Shown: positions 8,494 to 17,602, counted from the stretch's first letter. The stretch is 64,000 nucleotides of DNA from CAZJYC01 sp964550165 (GCA_964550165.1 CAZJYC010000001.1:1-64000), one strand, 5' to 3'. Notes: generated from the letters alone by a model not told the origin. Translations and numbers: made by a program.

Positions 8494-10163
8494 TCAAATC
8501 CCTGCGCATCAAAAACTTGGCGACCATAGAAGACCTGGAACTTGAGCTCCAGGAAGGCTTTTCCATCCTCACCGGCGAAACAGGCGCAGGAAAATCCATC
8601 ATCATCGAGGGAATTCGTCTGGCTATAGGAGAGAAAGGCTCTCAGGATATGATCCGGACCGGAGAGAGAGAGACATCGGTCGAGGCCATTCTTCCCTTTA
8701 TTCCAGAAGAGACTTTCCAAACCCTCGCCTCCGATTCTGAAAACGAGATTTTCGTCCAGAGAAAAATCTCAGAGCAGGGGCCGGGCAAGGGATATGTCAA
8801 CGGCACTCTCGTTCCCGTAAAAAAGCTCAGAGAAATCGGGCAGAACCTCGTCGATATCTACGGCCAGAACGACCACGTCTTTCTCCTCAATCTGGACTAT
8901 CAAATGAATTATCTGGATGCGTACGCAGATGCTCTTTCCTTAAGAAAAGAAGTTTCCCAAATCGCGCAAGAACTCAGGCGGCTCATCAAACAGAAAAACG
9001 AACTCGAAAGCAAGCAAAGAGAAAGGGAGCATCGCCTTGACTTCCTGGATTTTCAAATCAGAGAAATCGAGAAAGCCCTGCTCCGGCGCGGCGAAGAGGA
9101 GGAACTTCGCAGCGAGAGGGATATCCTCAAAAACGCTGAAAAAATCGGCTCTCTTGTGGAAAAAGCCCTGGACATCGCCTACAACCAGGAAAATTCCATC
9201 GCCTCCCTTCTCGCCCAGCTCCAGAACGCTGTGAGCGGCCTGAAAGATTTTGATAGGGCATTCCAAGAGACAGAAGACGCGATCAATCAATTTTCCATCA
9301 CCGTTCAAGATTTTGCCGACTTCTTGATTCGATTCAAAGAAAAACAGTCCGCAGCCCCCGAAAAATTGGAAGATATCGAAGAGCGCCTCAGCCAGATAGA
9401 AAAATTGAAAAGAAAATACGGCGGGACGGTTGACGAGATCCTTTCTTATCTTAACAAAGCCGAAGCAGAGTTCGAAACGCTGGGAACCAGTCAAGAGAAG
9501 CTGGCGGATTTGGATAAAGAAATAGAAAAAAAATTCAGTGCCTACAAAATCTCTGCCGAAGCGCTCTCAAACTTGAGAAAGAAAAAAGCGCTGGAGCTCG
9601 GAAAACAGGTGGAAAAAGAAATCAGCTTGCTTGGCATGAAGAAAGCACGATTCAAGATAAAAATGGAAACCTCTATTCCCGGTGCGGAGGCCATGGACAA
9701 GGTCAAAGACAACGGCACAGAAGAAGTGGAATTCCTGATCAGCCCCAACCCAGGAGAGGACTTGAAGCCATTGAGAAAAATTGCTTCAGGAGGTGAGCTC
9801 TCCCGGGTTATGCTTGCCCTGAAAGCTATCGGCAAAGAAATGGGATGGTCAAAAACCTTGATTTTTGACGAGATTGACTCAGGAATAGGGGGCAAAACGG
9901 CGGAATTCGTCGCTCAAAAGCTTAAAAAATTATCATCCCAGCATCAGATCATCTGCATTACCCACCTGCCTCAAATCGCTTCCTTTGCCGTCCACCATTA
10001 CAAAATCGACAAGAAAATCGAAAAGGATCGCACTTACACCACAGTTAAAAAGCTTAACTTCGAAGAAAGGGTCACAGAGATTGCCCGCCTCTTAGCCGGA
10101 AGCCGTATCACAGAAACAGCCCTCCAAAACGCCAGGGAAATGCTCATTCATAACCTTGGTTGA
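8490..10163 (+). CDS. recN: DNA repair protein RecN
   Basis: An SMC-like ATPase of 557 residues that acts early in recombinational repair of double-strand breaks. The Walker A motif GETGAGKS is at residues 29-36. A long coiled coil runs from about 145 to 370. The ABC signature (ASGGELSRVMLALK) and Walker B (TLIFDEIDSGIGG) lie near the C terminus, followed by the D-loop and the ITHLPQIA switch histidine. Length and layout are those of RecN. Its ATG overlaps the stop codon of the subtilase gene. Confidence 0.96.
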   Translation: MIKSLRIKNLATIEDLELELQEGFSILTGETGAGKSIIIEGIRLAIGEKGSQDMIRTGERETSVEAILPFIPEETFQTLASDSENEIFVQRKISEQGPGKGYVNGTLVPVKKLREIGQNLVDIYGQNDHVFLLNLDYQMNYLDAYADALSLRKEVSQIAQELRRLIKQKNELESKQREREHRLDFLDFQIREIEKALLRRGEEEELRSERDILKNAEKIGSLVEKALDIAYNQENSIASLLAQLQNAVSGLKDFDRAFQETEDAINQFSITVQDFADFLIRFKEKQSAAPEKLEDIEERLSQIEKLKRKYGGTVDEILSYLNKAEAEFETLGTSQEKLADLDKEIEKKFSAYKISAEALSNLRKKKALELGKQVEKEISLLGMKKARFKIKMETSIPGAEAMDKVKDNGTEEVEFLISPNPGEDLKPLRKIASGGELSRVMLALKAIGKEMGWSKTLIFDEIDSGIGGKTAEFVAQKLKKLSSQHQIICITHLPQIASFAVHHYKIDKKIEKDRTYTTVKKLNFEERVTEIARLLAGSRITETALQNAREMLIHNLG

Positions 10164-10253
10164 ACTGGCCGCTCAGTATCTTCAGCCTTCACCTTTTCAT
10201 CGTTCAAAGATTGTATTATATTATTTTTCTGAAAGTTGAGGTTGAAGTTCAAA

Positions 10254-11576
10254 ATGGAAAAAGCGCTCGAGAACATGAAATATCACATCCATACCTTTGG
10301 CTGCCAGATGAATGAAAACGATTCTGAACGCATCGCGGGAATCCTGCGCGCTGCGGGAGCCGCGTTCTCTTCGTCACTCGAAGAAAGCGACCTCATCGTT
10401 GTCAACACCTGTGCAGTCAGAGAAAAATCTGAAGAGAAACTCTATTCCTACCTGGGACGATTGGCATCACTCAAAAAAAAGAAGAATATCATTCTCGGTG
10501 TGGTTGGCTGTGTGGCTCAGCTCTATAAATCCGAGATCCTGGACAAAGCGCCCTTTGTGGACTTTATCCTGGGTCCTGACAATTATGGGAGAATTCCTGA
10601 TCTTCTTTCCTGTGGTCATGAAGAGAAATGCATTGCTACAAGCTGGAAGCGAAAATTCCAGGACACTCCTCATGAGCTCGTTGCCCGAGAAAGCGATGTC
10701 AGCTCCTATGTGACCATCATGGAGGGATGCAATAACTTTTGTGCGTACTGTGTCGTTCCCTTCACCCGGGGAAGAGAAAAATTCAGGCCGCTCGAACACA
10801 TCCTCCAGGAAGTTCAGTATTTAGCCCAGAAAGGATACAAAGAAATACAGCTCCTCGGTCAGAATGTCAATTCCTATGAAGACCCGGATTCAGGAAAGGA
10901 TTTTTCAGCCTTGCTCAAAGATATCGATCATGTGAATGGAATAGAATGGATTCGGTTTATCACGTCCCATCCAAAAAATTTTTCTGAGCAGATTGCGAAG
11001 ACGATGAAAGAAGCGGAAAAGGTTTGCCGTCAACTCCATCTCCCTGTTCAATCCGGCTCCACTTCCGTCCTGAAGAGGATGAACCGAGGCTACACAAAAG
11101 AAGACTATCTCAATAAAATATCCTTCATACGAGATCTCATGCCGGATATCTGTTTGAGCACAGATATCATCGTCGGTTTTCCTGGAGAAAGAGAAGAAGA
11201 TTTCGAGGAAACCCTGAGCATTCTTCAAGAAGTGCGCTACACCAACATCTTTTCTTTTCGCTATTCGAGGCGGCCGCTGACAGCTGCTGCCCGACAAAGC
11301 GATACAGTCTCTTTGGAGGAAAAAACCAGAAGGCTGATGGAGCTTCAAAAGCTCCAAAAGAGCCTGCAGCTTGAACTCAACAAATCTCTCGTCGGACGGA
11401 CGATGAAAGTTCTCTGCTCGGGAAAAAGCAAGAAGGACCCTCAGCTCTTTTCCGGCCGGAACGAAGGATATCAGGTCGTTAACTTCATCTCAAAGGACGA
11501 TCTTCCCGGCCGATTCGCGGATGTGCGCATCTCATCCTGCGGTCCTTACAGCCTCGTCGGAGAAGAGATTCTCTAA
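10254..11576 (+). CDS. miaB: tRNA-2-methylthio-N6-dimethylallyladenosine synthase MiaB
   Basis: A radical-SAM methylthiotransferase that modifies A37 of tRNAs reading UNN codons. The N-terminal MTTase domain starts HTFGCQMNENDSE and carries the auxiliary-cluster cysteines (also VNTCAVRE and VVGCVAQ). The radical-SAM cluster is at Cys159, Cys163 and Cys166 in GCNNFCAYC. A TRAM domain forms the C terminus. With the ATG at 10254 it has 440 residues. A TTG at 10236 in the same frame would add six residues and cannot be excluded; most homologues begin close to the TFGCQMN motif. Confidence 0.95.
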   Translation: MEKALENMKYHIHTFGCQMNENDSERIAGILRAAGAAFSSSLEESDLIVVNTCAVREKSEEKLYSYLGRLASLKKKKNIILGVVGCVAQLYKSEILDKAPFVDFILGPDNYGRIPDLLSCGHEEKCIATSWKRKFQDTPHELVARESDVSSYVTIMEGCNNFCAYCVVPFTRGREKFRPLEHILQEVQYLAQKGYKEIQLLGQNVNSYEDPDSGKDFSALLKDIDHVNGIEWIRFITSHPKNFSEQIAKTMKEAEKVCRQLHLPVQSGSTSVLKRMNRGYTKEDYLNKISFIRDLMPDICLSTDIIVGFPGEREEDFEETLSILQEVRYTNIFSFRYSRRPLTAAARQSDTVSLEEKTRRLMELQKLQKSLQLELNKSLVGRTMKVLCSGKSKKDPQLFSGRNEGYQVVNFISKDDLPGRFADVRISSCGPYSLVGEEIL

Positions 11577-11682
11577 TACCCCATCCCAAATAAATATTTT
11601 TTTTAAAAAAAGGACTGCCCCTTTTCCTGGGAAGATTTTCAGATGAGCCACACGCCAAGGAAGAGAAACCCTAACTCTCATT

Positions 11683-12054
11683 TCAGCGGTGCAATAGCTC
11701 GACAATTCTCTGATACTCGTGAGCAAAAATATTCTTGAAAAATTGACGTCTGAGGATTTTTCCACTCGCTGCGTCAACCTCAATAATGGCGACACTTTTC
11801 ATCTCTCCCTTGAACGAGCGGCGCATTTTTTCGATGATGACCACATTCCACTTGTGGCCAGAATGGTAGCGGGATATCCATTTGCGAGAAATGATTTTTG
11901 GCCTTTGCTCCGGATAAGAAAAATTTGCTATTATGAAAAAACTCGTCTCCGGGTCCTCCAGGGCGATCTTCAGAGCTGCGGCCGCAGTTATATCACCTTC
12001 CCTTTCTGCGCCCTCTCGAATGTTTTTTGCCTTGGACACCTCTTTTAGCGACAT
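11683..12054 (-). CDS. Hypothetical protein with PepSY-like C-terminal pattern
   Basis: A 123-residue soluble protein convergent with miaB. I do not recognise a family. The segment WNVVIIEKMRR...SVAIIEVDAASGKILRRQ resembles the ending of PepSY-type domains (a VDAxTGKVL strand-turn), but the match is short. The ATG at 12054 is used; the preceding codon is a TTG that could also start. A repeat element lies 71 bp upstream of the start. Confidence 0.5.
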   Translation of the reverse strand: MSLKEVSKAKNIREGAEREGDITAAAALKIALEDPETSFFIIANFSYPEQRPKIISRKWISRYHSGHKWNVVIIEKMRRSFKGEMKSVAIIEVDAASGKILRRQFFKNIFAHEYQRIVELLHR

Positions 12055-12124
12055 CAATCTCTGAGTCTCTCCAATTCCATCCCTTTATTGGACGACTGCT
12101 TGGCAAAATCTTTCTCATTCTCAG

Positions 12125-12308
12125 GAAGCATCTTTTTTTCCGTGACGAGAAAAAAGATTTGATAGAGTGAGGAATCAAGGCGCTGGTTTCTGTCCCTCCA
12201 AAGCCCATGGTGGTGGGTGGGAGGGTCTTTGGCGAGGAGGGATAGAAACCAGCCCTGTTATCAGTTGACTTTTATCATCATGTGTCTTCACGGAAAAAAG
12301 ATGCTTAC
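12125..12308 (+). mobile_element. Palindromic insertion element, copy 1 (184 bp)
   Basis: One of five full copies of a near-palindromic repeat. It begins GAAGCATCTTTTTTTCCGTG and ends with the matching inverted terminus CACGGAAAAAAGATGCTTAC. Inside, CTGGTTTCTGTCCCTCC pairs with GGAGGGATAGAAACCAG around a loop containing CCCATGGTGGTGGGTGGG. It is flanked by TCATTCTCAG (12115-12124) and TCATTGTCAG (12309-12318), 9 of 10 identical, a probable target-site duplication. The right end is 16 nt from the -35 box of the pilZ promoter. No protein is encoded; short frames across it are by-products of the repeat. Confidence 0.85.
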
Positions 12309-12324
12309 TCATTGTCAGTCTCCA

Positions 12325-12353
12325 TTGACTCCTCGTCCCTATTGGCCTATACT
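12325..12353 (+). promoter_or_regulatory. Sigma70-like promoter of pilZ gene
   Basis: TTGACT and TATACT separated by 17 nt, starting 16 nt after the right end of repeat copy 1 and about 47 bp upstream of the PilZ-domain ATG. Confidence 0.65.
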
Positions 12354-12400
12354 ACGCTCAGCAGAAAATGGGAATGCCATACGCGTCATGAGCCTTAACG

Positions 12401-12754
12401 ATGGTTCCATGGAATGAATCAGACTTCAAAAAACGGCGTTTTCCTCGCCTCAAGACACCCGTTTTCTATCGTCCTTCGAATGTCTTCGGAACGAGTTGCC
12501 AGGCTTCTGACCTCAGCCTCGGAGGAATACGGGTTTACAGCAACAAGCCGCTCAAAGAGAAACAGCTGCTCGACATCGAACTCTCTCTCCCGAGCGGAAA
12601 GTCAATTCAAGCAGTCACCCGTGTCGTGTGGATCAAGGGCCTCCCCCCAGGCTCAAGAGCCCTTTATGATGTGGGCCTTGAGTTTGTCAACCTTTCCGCT
12701 GATGCTCTTGACCAACTCAGGTCTATCCTGGATGCCGCTTCTTCAGAGGCATAG
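12401..12754 (+). CDS. PilZ-domain protein (probable c-di-GMP receptor)
   Basis: The 117-residue protein is a single PilZ domain. The c-di-GMP-binding signature is present: the arginine-rich motif KKRRFPRLK near residues 10-18 and the DLSLGGIRV loop near 37-45. A beta-barrel follows (AVTRVVWIKG, DVGLEFVNLS). Both parts of the RxxxR / DxSxxG signature are intact, so ligand binding is plausible. No diguanylate cyclase is in the window. It is convergent with the HTH/MinD-like gene pair, which may or may not be related to the same surface or motility function. Confidence 0.85.
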   Translation: MVPWNESDFKKRRFPRLKTPVFYRPSNVFGTSCQASDLSLGGIRVYSNKPLKEKQLLDIELSLPSGKSIQAVTRVVWIKGLPPGSRALYDVGLEFVNLSADALDQLRSILDAASSEA

Positions 12755-12802
12755 ATGCGGATTCAACGGAGTCCATCAGGAGTATCCCATCCGCGAAAGC
12801 CA

Positions 12803-13363
12803 TCAGTCCAGCCTCCCCTTTGTGCTGTTCTTCCAAGCTCTGTACCGTCTGAGATAATCCACCACGACTTTCTTGGGATCAAGAAAGAGATAACTCGCAT
12901 AGTTGTTTAAATGACCTTTTAAATAAACCTCTTGGGGGAGGGAATCAAATTTTTCCAGTTCGATGTTTTGTAAAATCTCCATGCGAATTTTTGTCTCCAA
13001 GGCAACATCGAACAGCTCTATTCCCGCCTTTTCTCTTATTTGTTTGAGCATTGGGCCGCTGTAAGAAAGATCCCCTGATCTCTCTTCTTCCACAGCAGAC
13101 ATGCGGGATGATTTTTCAGAACTGAAAGACCCGGCCTGTTCCGCATTCAAAAAGGAAACCAGCTTTGTGTAAGCCTCTTCAATTTGCTCCAGGATTTCCT
13201 GCCGCTCCCTTTTTGGGAACTCATCGGCAATGGGAGAGAGAAACATGGACGGGGTGGAATACAATTTCTTTAATCGGATGTAGGCCGTTTTCACTTCTAA
13301 AGGCGATGCATCAGAGCTTAGCTCGAGAATATCAAAATATTTTTTGTAATCGTCCCGGGACAC
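12803..13363 (-). CDS. RodZ-like helix-turn-helix protein with J-like N-terminus
   Basis: Start chosen at GTG 13363: GAGGAG lies 6 nt upstream, and the codon is 2 nt after the stop of the upstream ATPase gene, giving 186 residues. An ATG at 13438 would overlap that gene by 73 bp. The N-terminal part (DYKKYFDILELSSDASPLEVKTAYIRLKKLYS) follows the helix pattern of a DnaJ J-domain, but no HPD motif is seen. The C-terminal part (about 100-175, from LKQIREKAGIEL to VVVDYLRRYR) is the HTH_25 domain found in RodZ. There is no transmembrane helix. The tight linkage to a MinD-like ATPase suggests a positioning or regulatory partner; this is inference. Confidence 0.75.
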   Translation of the reverse strand: MSRDDYKKYFDILELSSDASPLEVKTAYIRLKKLYSTPSMFLSPIADEFPKRERQEILEQIEEAYTKLVSFLNAEQAGSFSSEKSSRMSAVEEERSGDLSYSGPMLKQIREKAGIELFDVALETKIRMEILQNIELEKFDSLPQEVYLKGHLNNYASYLFLDPKKVVVDYLRRYRAWKNSTKGRLD

Positions 13364-13365
13364 GG

Positions 13366-14310
13366 CTAACTCCTCAGCACTTTGACCTCTTTTCCCTGCA
13401 GCAGATTCTCTGAGATAGCTTCTATTTCTTTCCCGCAACGCGACGAAGCATAGCTCAGCATGAACGGCTGTCTGTTGCGGATGGATCTCCAGACCGCATC
13501 ATCATACTCAATGTAGCCCACAAATTGCGAGTTGAGTCCCAGGTACTTCATAAAAATACTTTTCACAGAAGCTCCGACCAAGATATCCTGGCTGGAGCGC
13601 ACTTTGTTCAGTATAACGTAGATTTTAAACTTGGCCACCTCCTGATCAAGGATGTCTCCAATATAGGAAAAGCTGTTTTTCAAACAATCGATAAGATCCT
13701 TCAGGTTTTTTATCTTATATTTCTCTCTTTTCTGCCACATATGATCGACAATCTCTTTGAAGCCATATTCTCTCAGCAACATTTTTAGCTTCCTATAGAA
13801 AGCATTTTTAATGAAATGATACAAATTCTCCACGGCTATGATTTCGGGCTCCAAGACCACGATCATTTTATCCGCGATCAGAAAAGCATCAAGAGTCGCA
13901 TTGTGACTTCCGCTGCCCAGATCCACAAGGATATATTGCTTGGTCAATTTCATCATATGCCTGAACAATTTGAGCCTCTGGGTGAACCGTATATTATCAG
14001 AGGCGAGGGAATGGATGTCTCCGCTAATCAAGGACAAATGACCAACGCCCGCTTTTAAAGCCAGCTTGCTGAGAGGGATTCCATTCTCAAAGAAATCTGT
14101 AAGAGACTTTTTTGGCCTGTCCATTCCCAGAAAGGAATGAAGATTTGCCCCGCCGATATCCACATCCACCAGGATGACTCTTTTTCCTTTAAGGGCCAGA
14201 TAGCTGCCAATGCTGCTGACGATAAAGGTTTTCCCTGTCCCTCCTTTGCCGCCCCCAACCGCCCAGATTTTCCCTTCTTGTTCCTTCGCTGAAACTTCTA
14301 TCTCTTCCAT
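13366..14310 (-). CDS. MinD/ParA-family ATPase
   Basis: A P-loop ATPase of the MinD/FlhG/ParA class. The deviant Walker A motif GGGKGGTGKT lies at about residues 18-27, followed by ILVDVDIGGANLH (Walker A') and YILVDLGSGSHNATLD (Walker B). The family positions complexes in the cell, such as division septa, flagella or chromosomes. The downstream gene encodes a RodZ-like HTH protein separated by 2 nt. I place the start at ATG 14310 (314 residues), because an upstream ATG at 14328 falls inside a TATAAT box. With the longer start the protein has 320 residues. Lack of FlhF or flagellar neighbours argues against a simple FlhG call. Confidence 0.85.
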   Translation of the reverse strand: MEEIEVSAKEQEGKIWAVGGGKGGTGKTFIVSSIGSYLALKGKRVILVDVDIGGANLHSFLGMDRPKKSLTDFFENGIPLSKLALKAGVGHLSLISGDIHSLASDNIRFTQRLKLFRHMMKLTKQYILVDLGSGSHNATLDAFLIADKMIVVLEPEIIAVENLYHFIKNAFYRKLKMLLREYGFKEIVDHMWQKREKYKIKNLKDLIDCLKNSFSYIGDILDQEVAKFKIYVILNKVRSSQDILVGASVKSIFMKYLGLNSQFVGYIEYDDAVWRSIRNRQPFMLSYASSRCGKEIEAISENLLQGKEVKVLRS

Positions 14311-14326
14311 GAATCTTGTTCTAAAC

Positions 14327-14353
14327 ATTATAATAAATCCAATTTCGCGTCAA
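14327..14353 (-). promoter_or_regulatory. Candidate promoter of the MinD-like operon
   Basis: On the minus strand TTGACG and TATAAT are separated by 15 nt. The -10 box overlaps an upstream in-frame ATG, which argues that translation starts at 14310. The leader would be only about 10 nt. Confidence 0.45.
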
Positions 14354-14398
14354 CAATCCGTCGTGCCGTGATTAAAACTCAGGCTATGTCCGCGCCAA

Positions 14399-14427
14399 TT
14401 GCATTTTGATTTGTTTTATGCTATACA
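14399..14427 (+). promoter_or_regulatory. Sigma70-like promoter of hppA
   Basis: TTGCAT and TATACA are separated by 17 nt, ending 32 bp before the hppA ATG. Confidence 0.55.
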
Positions 14428-14459
14428 TGCTTTTCAATTTTGTTGGCAGGCTCTGACCC

Positions 14460-16433
14460 ATGATATTACTCGACCTGATCCCTTATTCGTTTATTATCGG
14501 GTTTTTAGGGCTCGCCTTTGCGATCGTTCTCTATTTTCTGATTAAAAAATATCCCAAAGGAACCCAGATCATGAACGAAATTGCTGAAGCCGTTCATTCC
14601 GGGGCCATGGTCTTCTTAAAAAGAGAATACAGTTATATTACAATCTTTGTTGTTGTTCTTTTCATCCTGTTGTGGAAATTTCTTTCCGTCTACACCAGCC
14701 TCGCTTTTTTTTCCGGGGCCTCTTGCTCCATGCTCGCCGGCTTCATTGGCTTAAAAGCTTCCACCCGTTCTGCGGTTCGATCCACTCAAGGGGCTATCCA
14801 AGGCGGAATGCCTCTCGCGTTGACCATCGCTTTCCAAGGAGGAGCGGTGATGGGTATCTCCGTCGCTGCTTTGGGTGTGACTGGAATTAGCATCTTTTAT
14901 CTCTTCACCAAAGATCCGATTATCATCAATGGCTTCGCGATGGGAGCGAGTTCCGTAGCACTTTTCGCCAGGGTTGGGGGTGGAATATATACGAAAAGTG
15001 CTGATGTCGGGACCGACCTTGTTGGCAAAGTTGAAGCGCACATTCCTGAAGACGACCCGCGCAATCCTGGCGTGATCGCTGACAATGTTGGCGACAATGT
15101 GGGAGACACGGCCGGCATGGGAGCTGATCTCTTTGAGTCCTATGTTGGCTCTGTGGTCGCCACTTTGGCCATCGGAGCCACCTTGACCCCTGCTTTAAAT
15201 TATATGTCTCTTCCAATTCTCCTCGTTGTCATCGGGCTCATCTGCTCTATCCTCGGTGTTCTCTCCATGAACACTTTAAAGAACATCAACCCTCAATCTG
15301 CTTTAAGAAATTCCTACTACATCAGCGGCCTTTTGTTTTTGATAGGAGCCTATTTTTCCGTGAAGCTTGTCTTGGGAAGCTTAAACGCCTTCTGGGCAGT
15401 TCTGAGCGGGATGCTCTCCGGTGTCTTGATCGGATTGGAAAGTGAGTATTTCACCTCGGGTCCTCCCATTAAAACAATTGCCCGAACAGCCCAACGAGGG
15501 AGTGCTCCAACGGTTATCACCGGCTTGGCGATTGGCTTCCAGAGCACAATCTTCCCTGTTCTGACAATTGCTTTGAGCATTTTCGTTTCCTATAAGCTTT
15601 GCGGGCTCTATGGCATAGCCATTTCGGCCGTGGGCATGCTCTCAACCGTCGGAATTGTCATGTCGACAGACTCTTACGGACCGATTGCCGATAATGCTGG
15701 GGGTATAGCCGAAATGTCGAAAGCAGGCCCTAGTATACGAAAAATCACAGATAAGCTGGACGCTTTGGGCAACACGACTGCTGCTATCGGCAAGGGGTTC
15801 GCGATTGGCTCAGCTGCCCTGACAGCCCTGGCGCTTTTTTCTGCTTATCAGAAAACGGCCAATATTGCTCAAATCAGTTTGACCGATGTCGAAACAGTTA
15901 TCGGTTTGTTTATCGGAGCTCTCATGCCTTTTGTGATCGCTTACCTGACGATTAGAGCTGTGGGCACGACGGCTGACAAAATGGTAATCGAAATCAGAAG
16001 ACAATTCAAAGAGATAAAAGGGTTAATGGACGGAAAGGCCAAGCCTGATTCAGACCGCTGCATCGATATTGTCACCCGAGGAGCTTTAGTCAAAATGATT
16101 CCTCCGGGACTTCTGGCTATCGTTGTCCCTCTCCTTGTCGGATTCTTTATCGGTGCAGAATCCCTGGGCGGTTTCCTGGCGGGGGCGACGATAACCGGCG
16201 TCTTGCTGGGAATCTTCATGGCCAACGCAGGGGCCTCCTGGGACAACGCTAAAAAGTGGATTGAGGAAGGCAACCTGGGAGGAAAAGGAACAGAGGTTCA
16301 TGCTGCGGCTATTATCGGAGACACTGTCGGTGACCCGTTGAAAGATACCGCCGGGCCCTCGATGAACATTTTGATCAAGCTCATGGCTGTGGTCAGCCTT
16401 GTCTTTGCCCCTTTGATCATCTCCCTGTCCTAG
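14460..16433 (+). CDS. hppA: Membrane pyrophosphatase, K+-dependent type (H+ or Na+ pump)
   Basis: A 657-residue integral membrane enzyme that couples PPi hydrolysis to H+ or Na+ export. About 15-16 hydrophobic segments are visible. The catalytic loop GGGIYTKSADVGTDLVGK and the acidic motif ADNVGDNVGDTAGMGADL are intact, as is the second DNAGGIAEMS loop. The segment GNTTAAIGKGFAIGSAALTAL has alanine where K+-independent enzymes have lysine (GNTTKA), which marks the K+-dependent class. H+ versus Na+ specificity is not decided here. It has its own promoter upstream and nusA's promoter begins about 50 bp downstream. Confidence 0.95.
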   Translation: MILLDLIPYSFIIGFLGLAFAIVLYFLIKKYPKGTQIMNEIAEAVHSGAMVFLKREYSYITIFVVVLFILLWKFLSVYTSLAFFSGASCSMLAGFIGLKASTRSAVRSTQGAIQGGMPLALTIAFQGGAVMGISVAALGVTGISIFYLFTKDPIIINGFAMGASSVALFARVGGGIYTKSADVGTDLVGKVEAHIPEDDPRNPGVIADNVGDNVGDTAGMGADLFESYVGSVVATLAIGATLTPALNYMSLPILLVVIGLICSILGVLSMNTLKNINPQSALRNSYYISGLLFLIGAYFSVKLVLGSLNAFWAVLSGMLSGVLIGLESEYFTSGPPIKTIARTAQRGSAPTVITGLAIGFQSTIFPVLTIALSIFVSYKLCGLYGIAISAVGMLSTVGIVMSTDSYGPIADNAGGIAEMSKAGPSIRKITDKLDALGNTTAAIGKGFAIGSAALTALALFSAYQKTANIAQISLTDVETVIGLFIGALMPFVIAYLTIRAVGTTADKMVIEIRRQFKEIKGLMDGKAKPDSDRCIDIVTRGALVKMIPPGLLAIVVPLLVGFFIGAESLGGFLAGATITGVLLGIFMANAGASWDNAKKWIEEGNLGGKGTEVHAAAIIGDTVGDPLKDTAGPSMNILIKLMAVVSLVFAPLIISLS

Positions 16434-16481
16434 ACATCATTAATCTTTTTTTCATCACGGAGTTAAAAATGAGACGTTGAT

Positions 16482-16510
16482 TTGATATTCTGTTTTATTT
16501 CAGTTATAAT
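16482..16510 (+). promoter_or_regulatory. Sigma70-like promoter of the nusA operon
   Basis: TTGATA and a perfect TATAAT separated by exactly 17 nt, 44 bp upstream of the nusA ATG. One of the best promoter matches in the window. Confidence 0.7.
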
Positions 16511-16554
16511 TCGTGCCTCTTAGGATTCCTCGGAATTGAAATTGAGGCAAGACT

Positions 16555-17583
16555 ATGAAGGTCAACGTCTGGAATACAATCATCCAGCTCAGCAAAGAGA
16601 GAGGAGTAAACACCAGGACTATCGTCAACGCTATCGAGGAATCTCTTAAAGTTGCCTCATCTAAATATTTTACCCACAACGAAAAGATCAACATCTCTTT
16701 TGGCCCTGAAAAAGGCGAATTGAGAGTTTATACCGTTAAAAAAGTCGCCAAGGAACCTGAAAACTTATCTTCTGAAATTTCTCTGGAAGATGCAAAAAAA
16801 ATCGTGCCAACGGCCACTGCCGGAAATTACATTGAAATCGACCTGCCTTCAGAAACTTTAGGGCGCATTGCTGCCCAAGCCGCAAAGCAGGTTATCTTTC
16901 AAAAGGTCAGGGATGCAGAACAAGAAAAAATTTATGACCTCTTTGCGCCCCGGTTGGGTCAAATCATAACCGGCGTCTTAAGAAGATTTGAATCCAACAA
17001 GAATATGATCTTAGAAGTAGACAAGACCGATGTCCTATTGCCGTATCGCGAAAAGCTGGCGAACGAAGACTTCAAAAGAGGAGACAGGATCAAGGCTGTC
17101 ATCACCCAGGTCCTGAAGGAAAACAAGGGGCCACAGGTCATTGTTTCCCGGGCTGATCCAAAGTTTCTGGCAAAACTCATCGAGCTGGAAACTCCAGAAA
17201 TCGCAAACGGCAACATTGAAATAAAAGATGTAGTCCGCCAGCCTGGAGAAAGAGCAAAAGTGGCTGTTTTCACAAAGGAGGAAGATATCGACCCTGTAGG
17301 AGCCTGCATCGGAGTCAGAGGAAACAGAATCATGGCCATCAGCAAAGAGTTAAACGGAGAAAAAATTGACATCATCGACTGGTCAGAAAATCCACTCACC
17401 TACGCGCGTGCAGCCCTGAGCCCAGCAAAAGTTGGAAAAGTCTTCATCGTTAACAAAAATGAAAAGATCATGCAGGCTATTGTCTCCAAAGATCAACTCT
17501 CTCTCGCTATCGGCAAAAAAGGAATCAACGTCAGACTCGCTTCAAGGCTGGTCGGCTGGAAAATAGAAATCAAGGAAGAGTAA
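16555..17583 (+). CDS. nusA: Transcription termination/antitermination factor NusA
   Basis: A 342-residue NusA with the N-terminal RNA-polymerase-binding domain (about 1-125), an S1 domain (about 132-198) and two KH domains (about 200-342, including VGACIGVRGNRI and the LAIGKKGINVRLASRL motif). It lacks the C-terminal acidic repeats of gamma-proteobacterial NusA, which is usual outside that group. It heads the nusA-infB-ylxP-rbfA-nrnA-truB operon. The usual upstream neighbour rimP and the small gene ylxR between nusA and infB are both absent; only 19 bp separate nusA from infB. Confidence 0.96.
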   Translation: MKVNVWNTIIQLSKERGVNTRTIVNAIEESLKVASSKYFTHNEKINISFGPEKGELRVYTVKKVAKEPENLSSEISLEDAKKIVPTATAGNYIEIDLPSETLGRIAAQAAKQVIFQKVRDAEQEKIYDLFAPRLGQIITGVLRRFESNKNMILEVDKTDVLLPYREKLANEDFKRGDRIKAVITQVLKENKGPQVIVSRADPKFLAKLIELETPEIANGNIEIKDVVRQPGERAKVAVFTKEEDIDPVGACIGVRGNRIMAISKELNGEKIDIIDWSENPLTYARAALSPAKVGKVFIVNKNEKIMQAIVSKDQLSLAIGKKGINVRLASRLVGWKIEIKEE

Positions 17584-17602
17584 ATTCACACAGATCGTAA
17601 CC

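Noticed and set aside
12217..12417. Short reading frames across the repeats (also 31180-31446, 44268-44465)
   Set aside because: They share peptides only because the DNA repeat is shared; frames differ between copies and lack ribosome-binding sites.
16441..16476. Possible further relic of the palindromic element before nusA (CATCACGGAG and a T-run)
   Set aside because: Only CACGGA and A/T-rich flanks match; the implied right end would be about 5 nt from the -35, unlike the other copies, and no duplication is seen.
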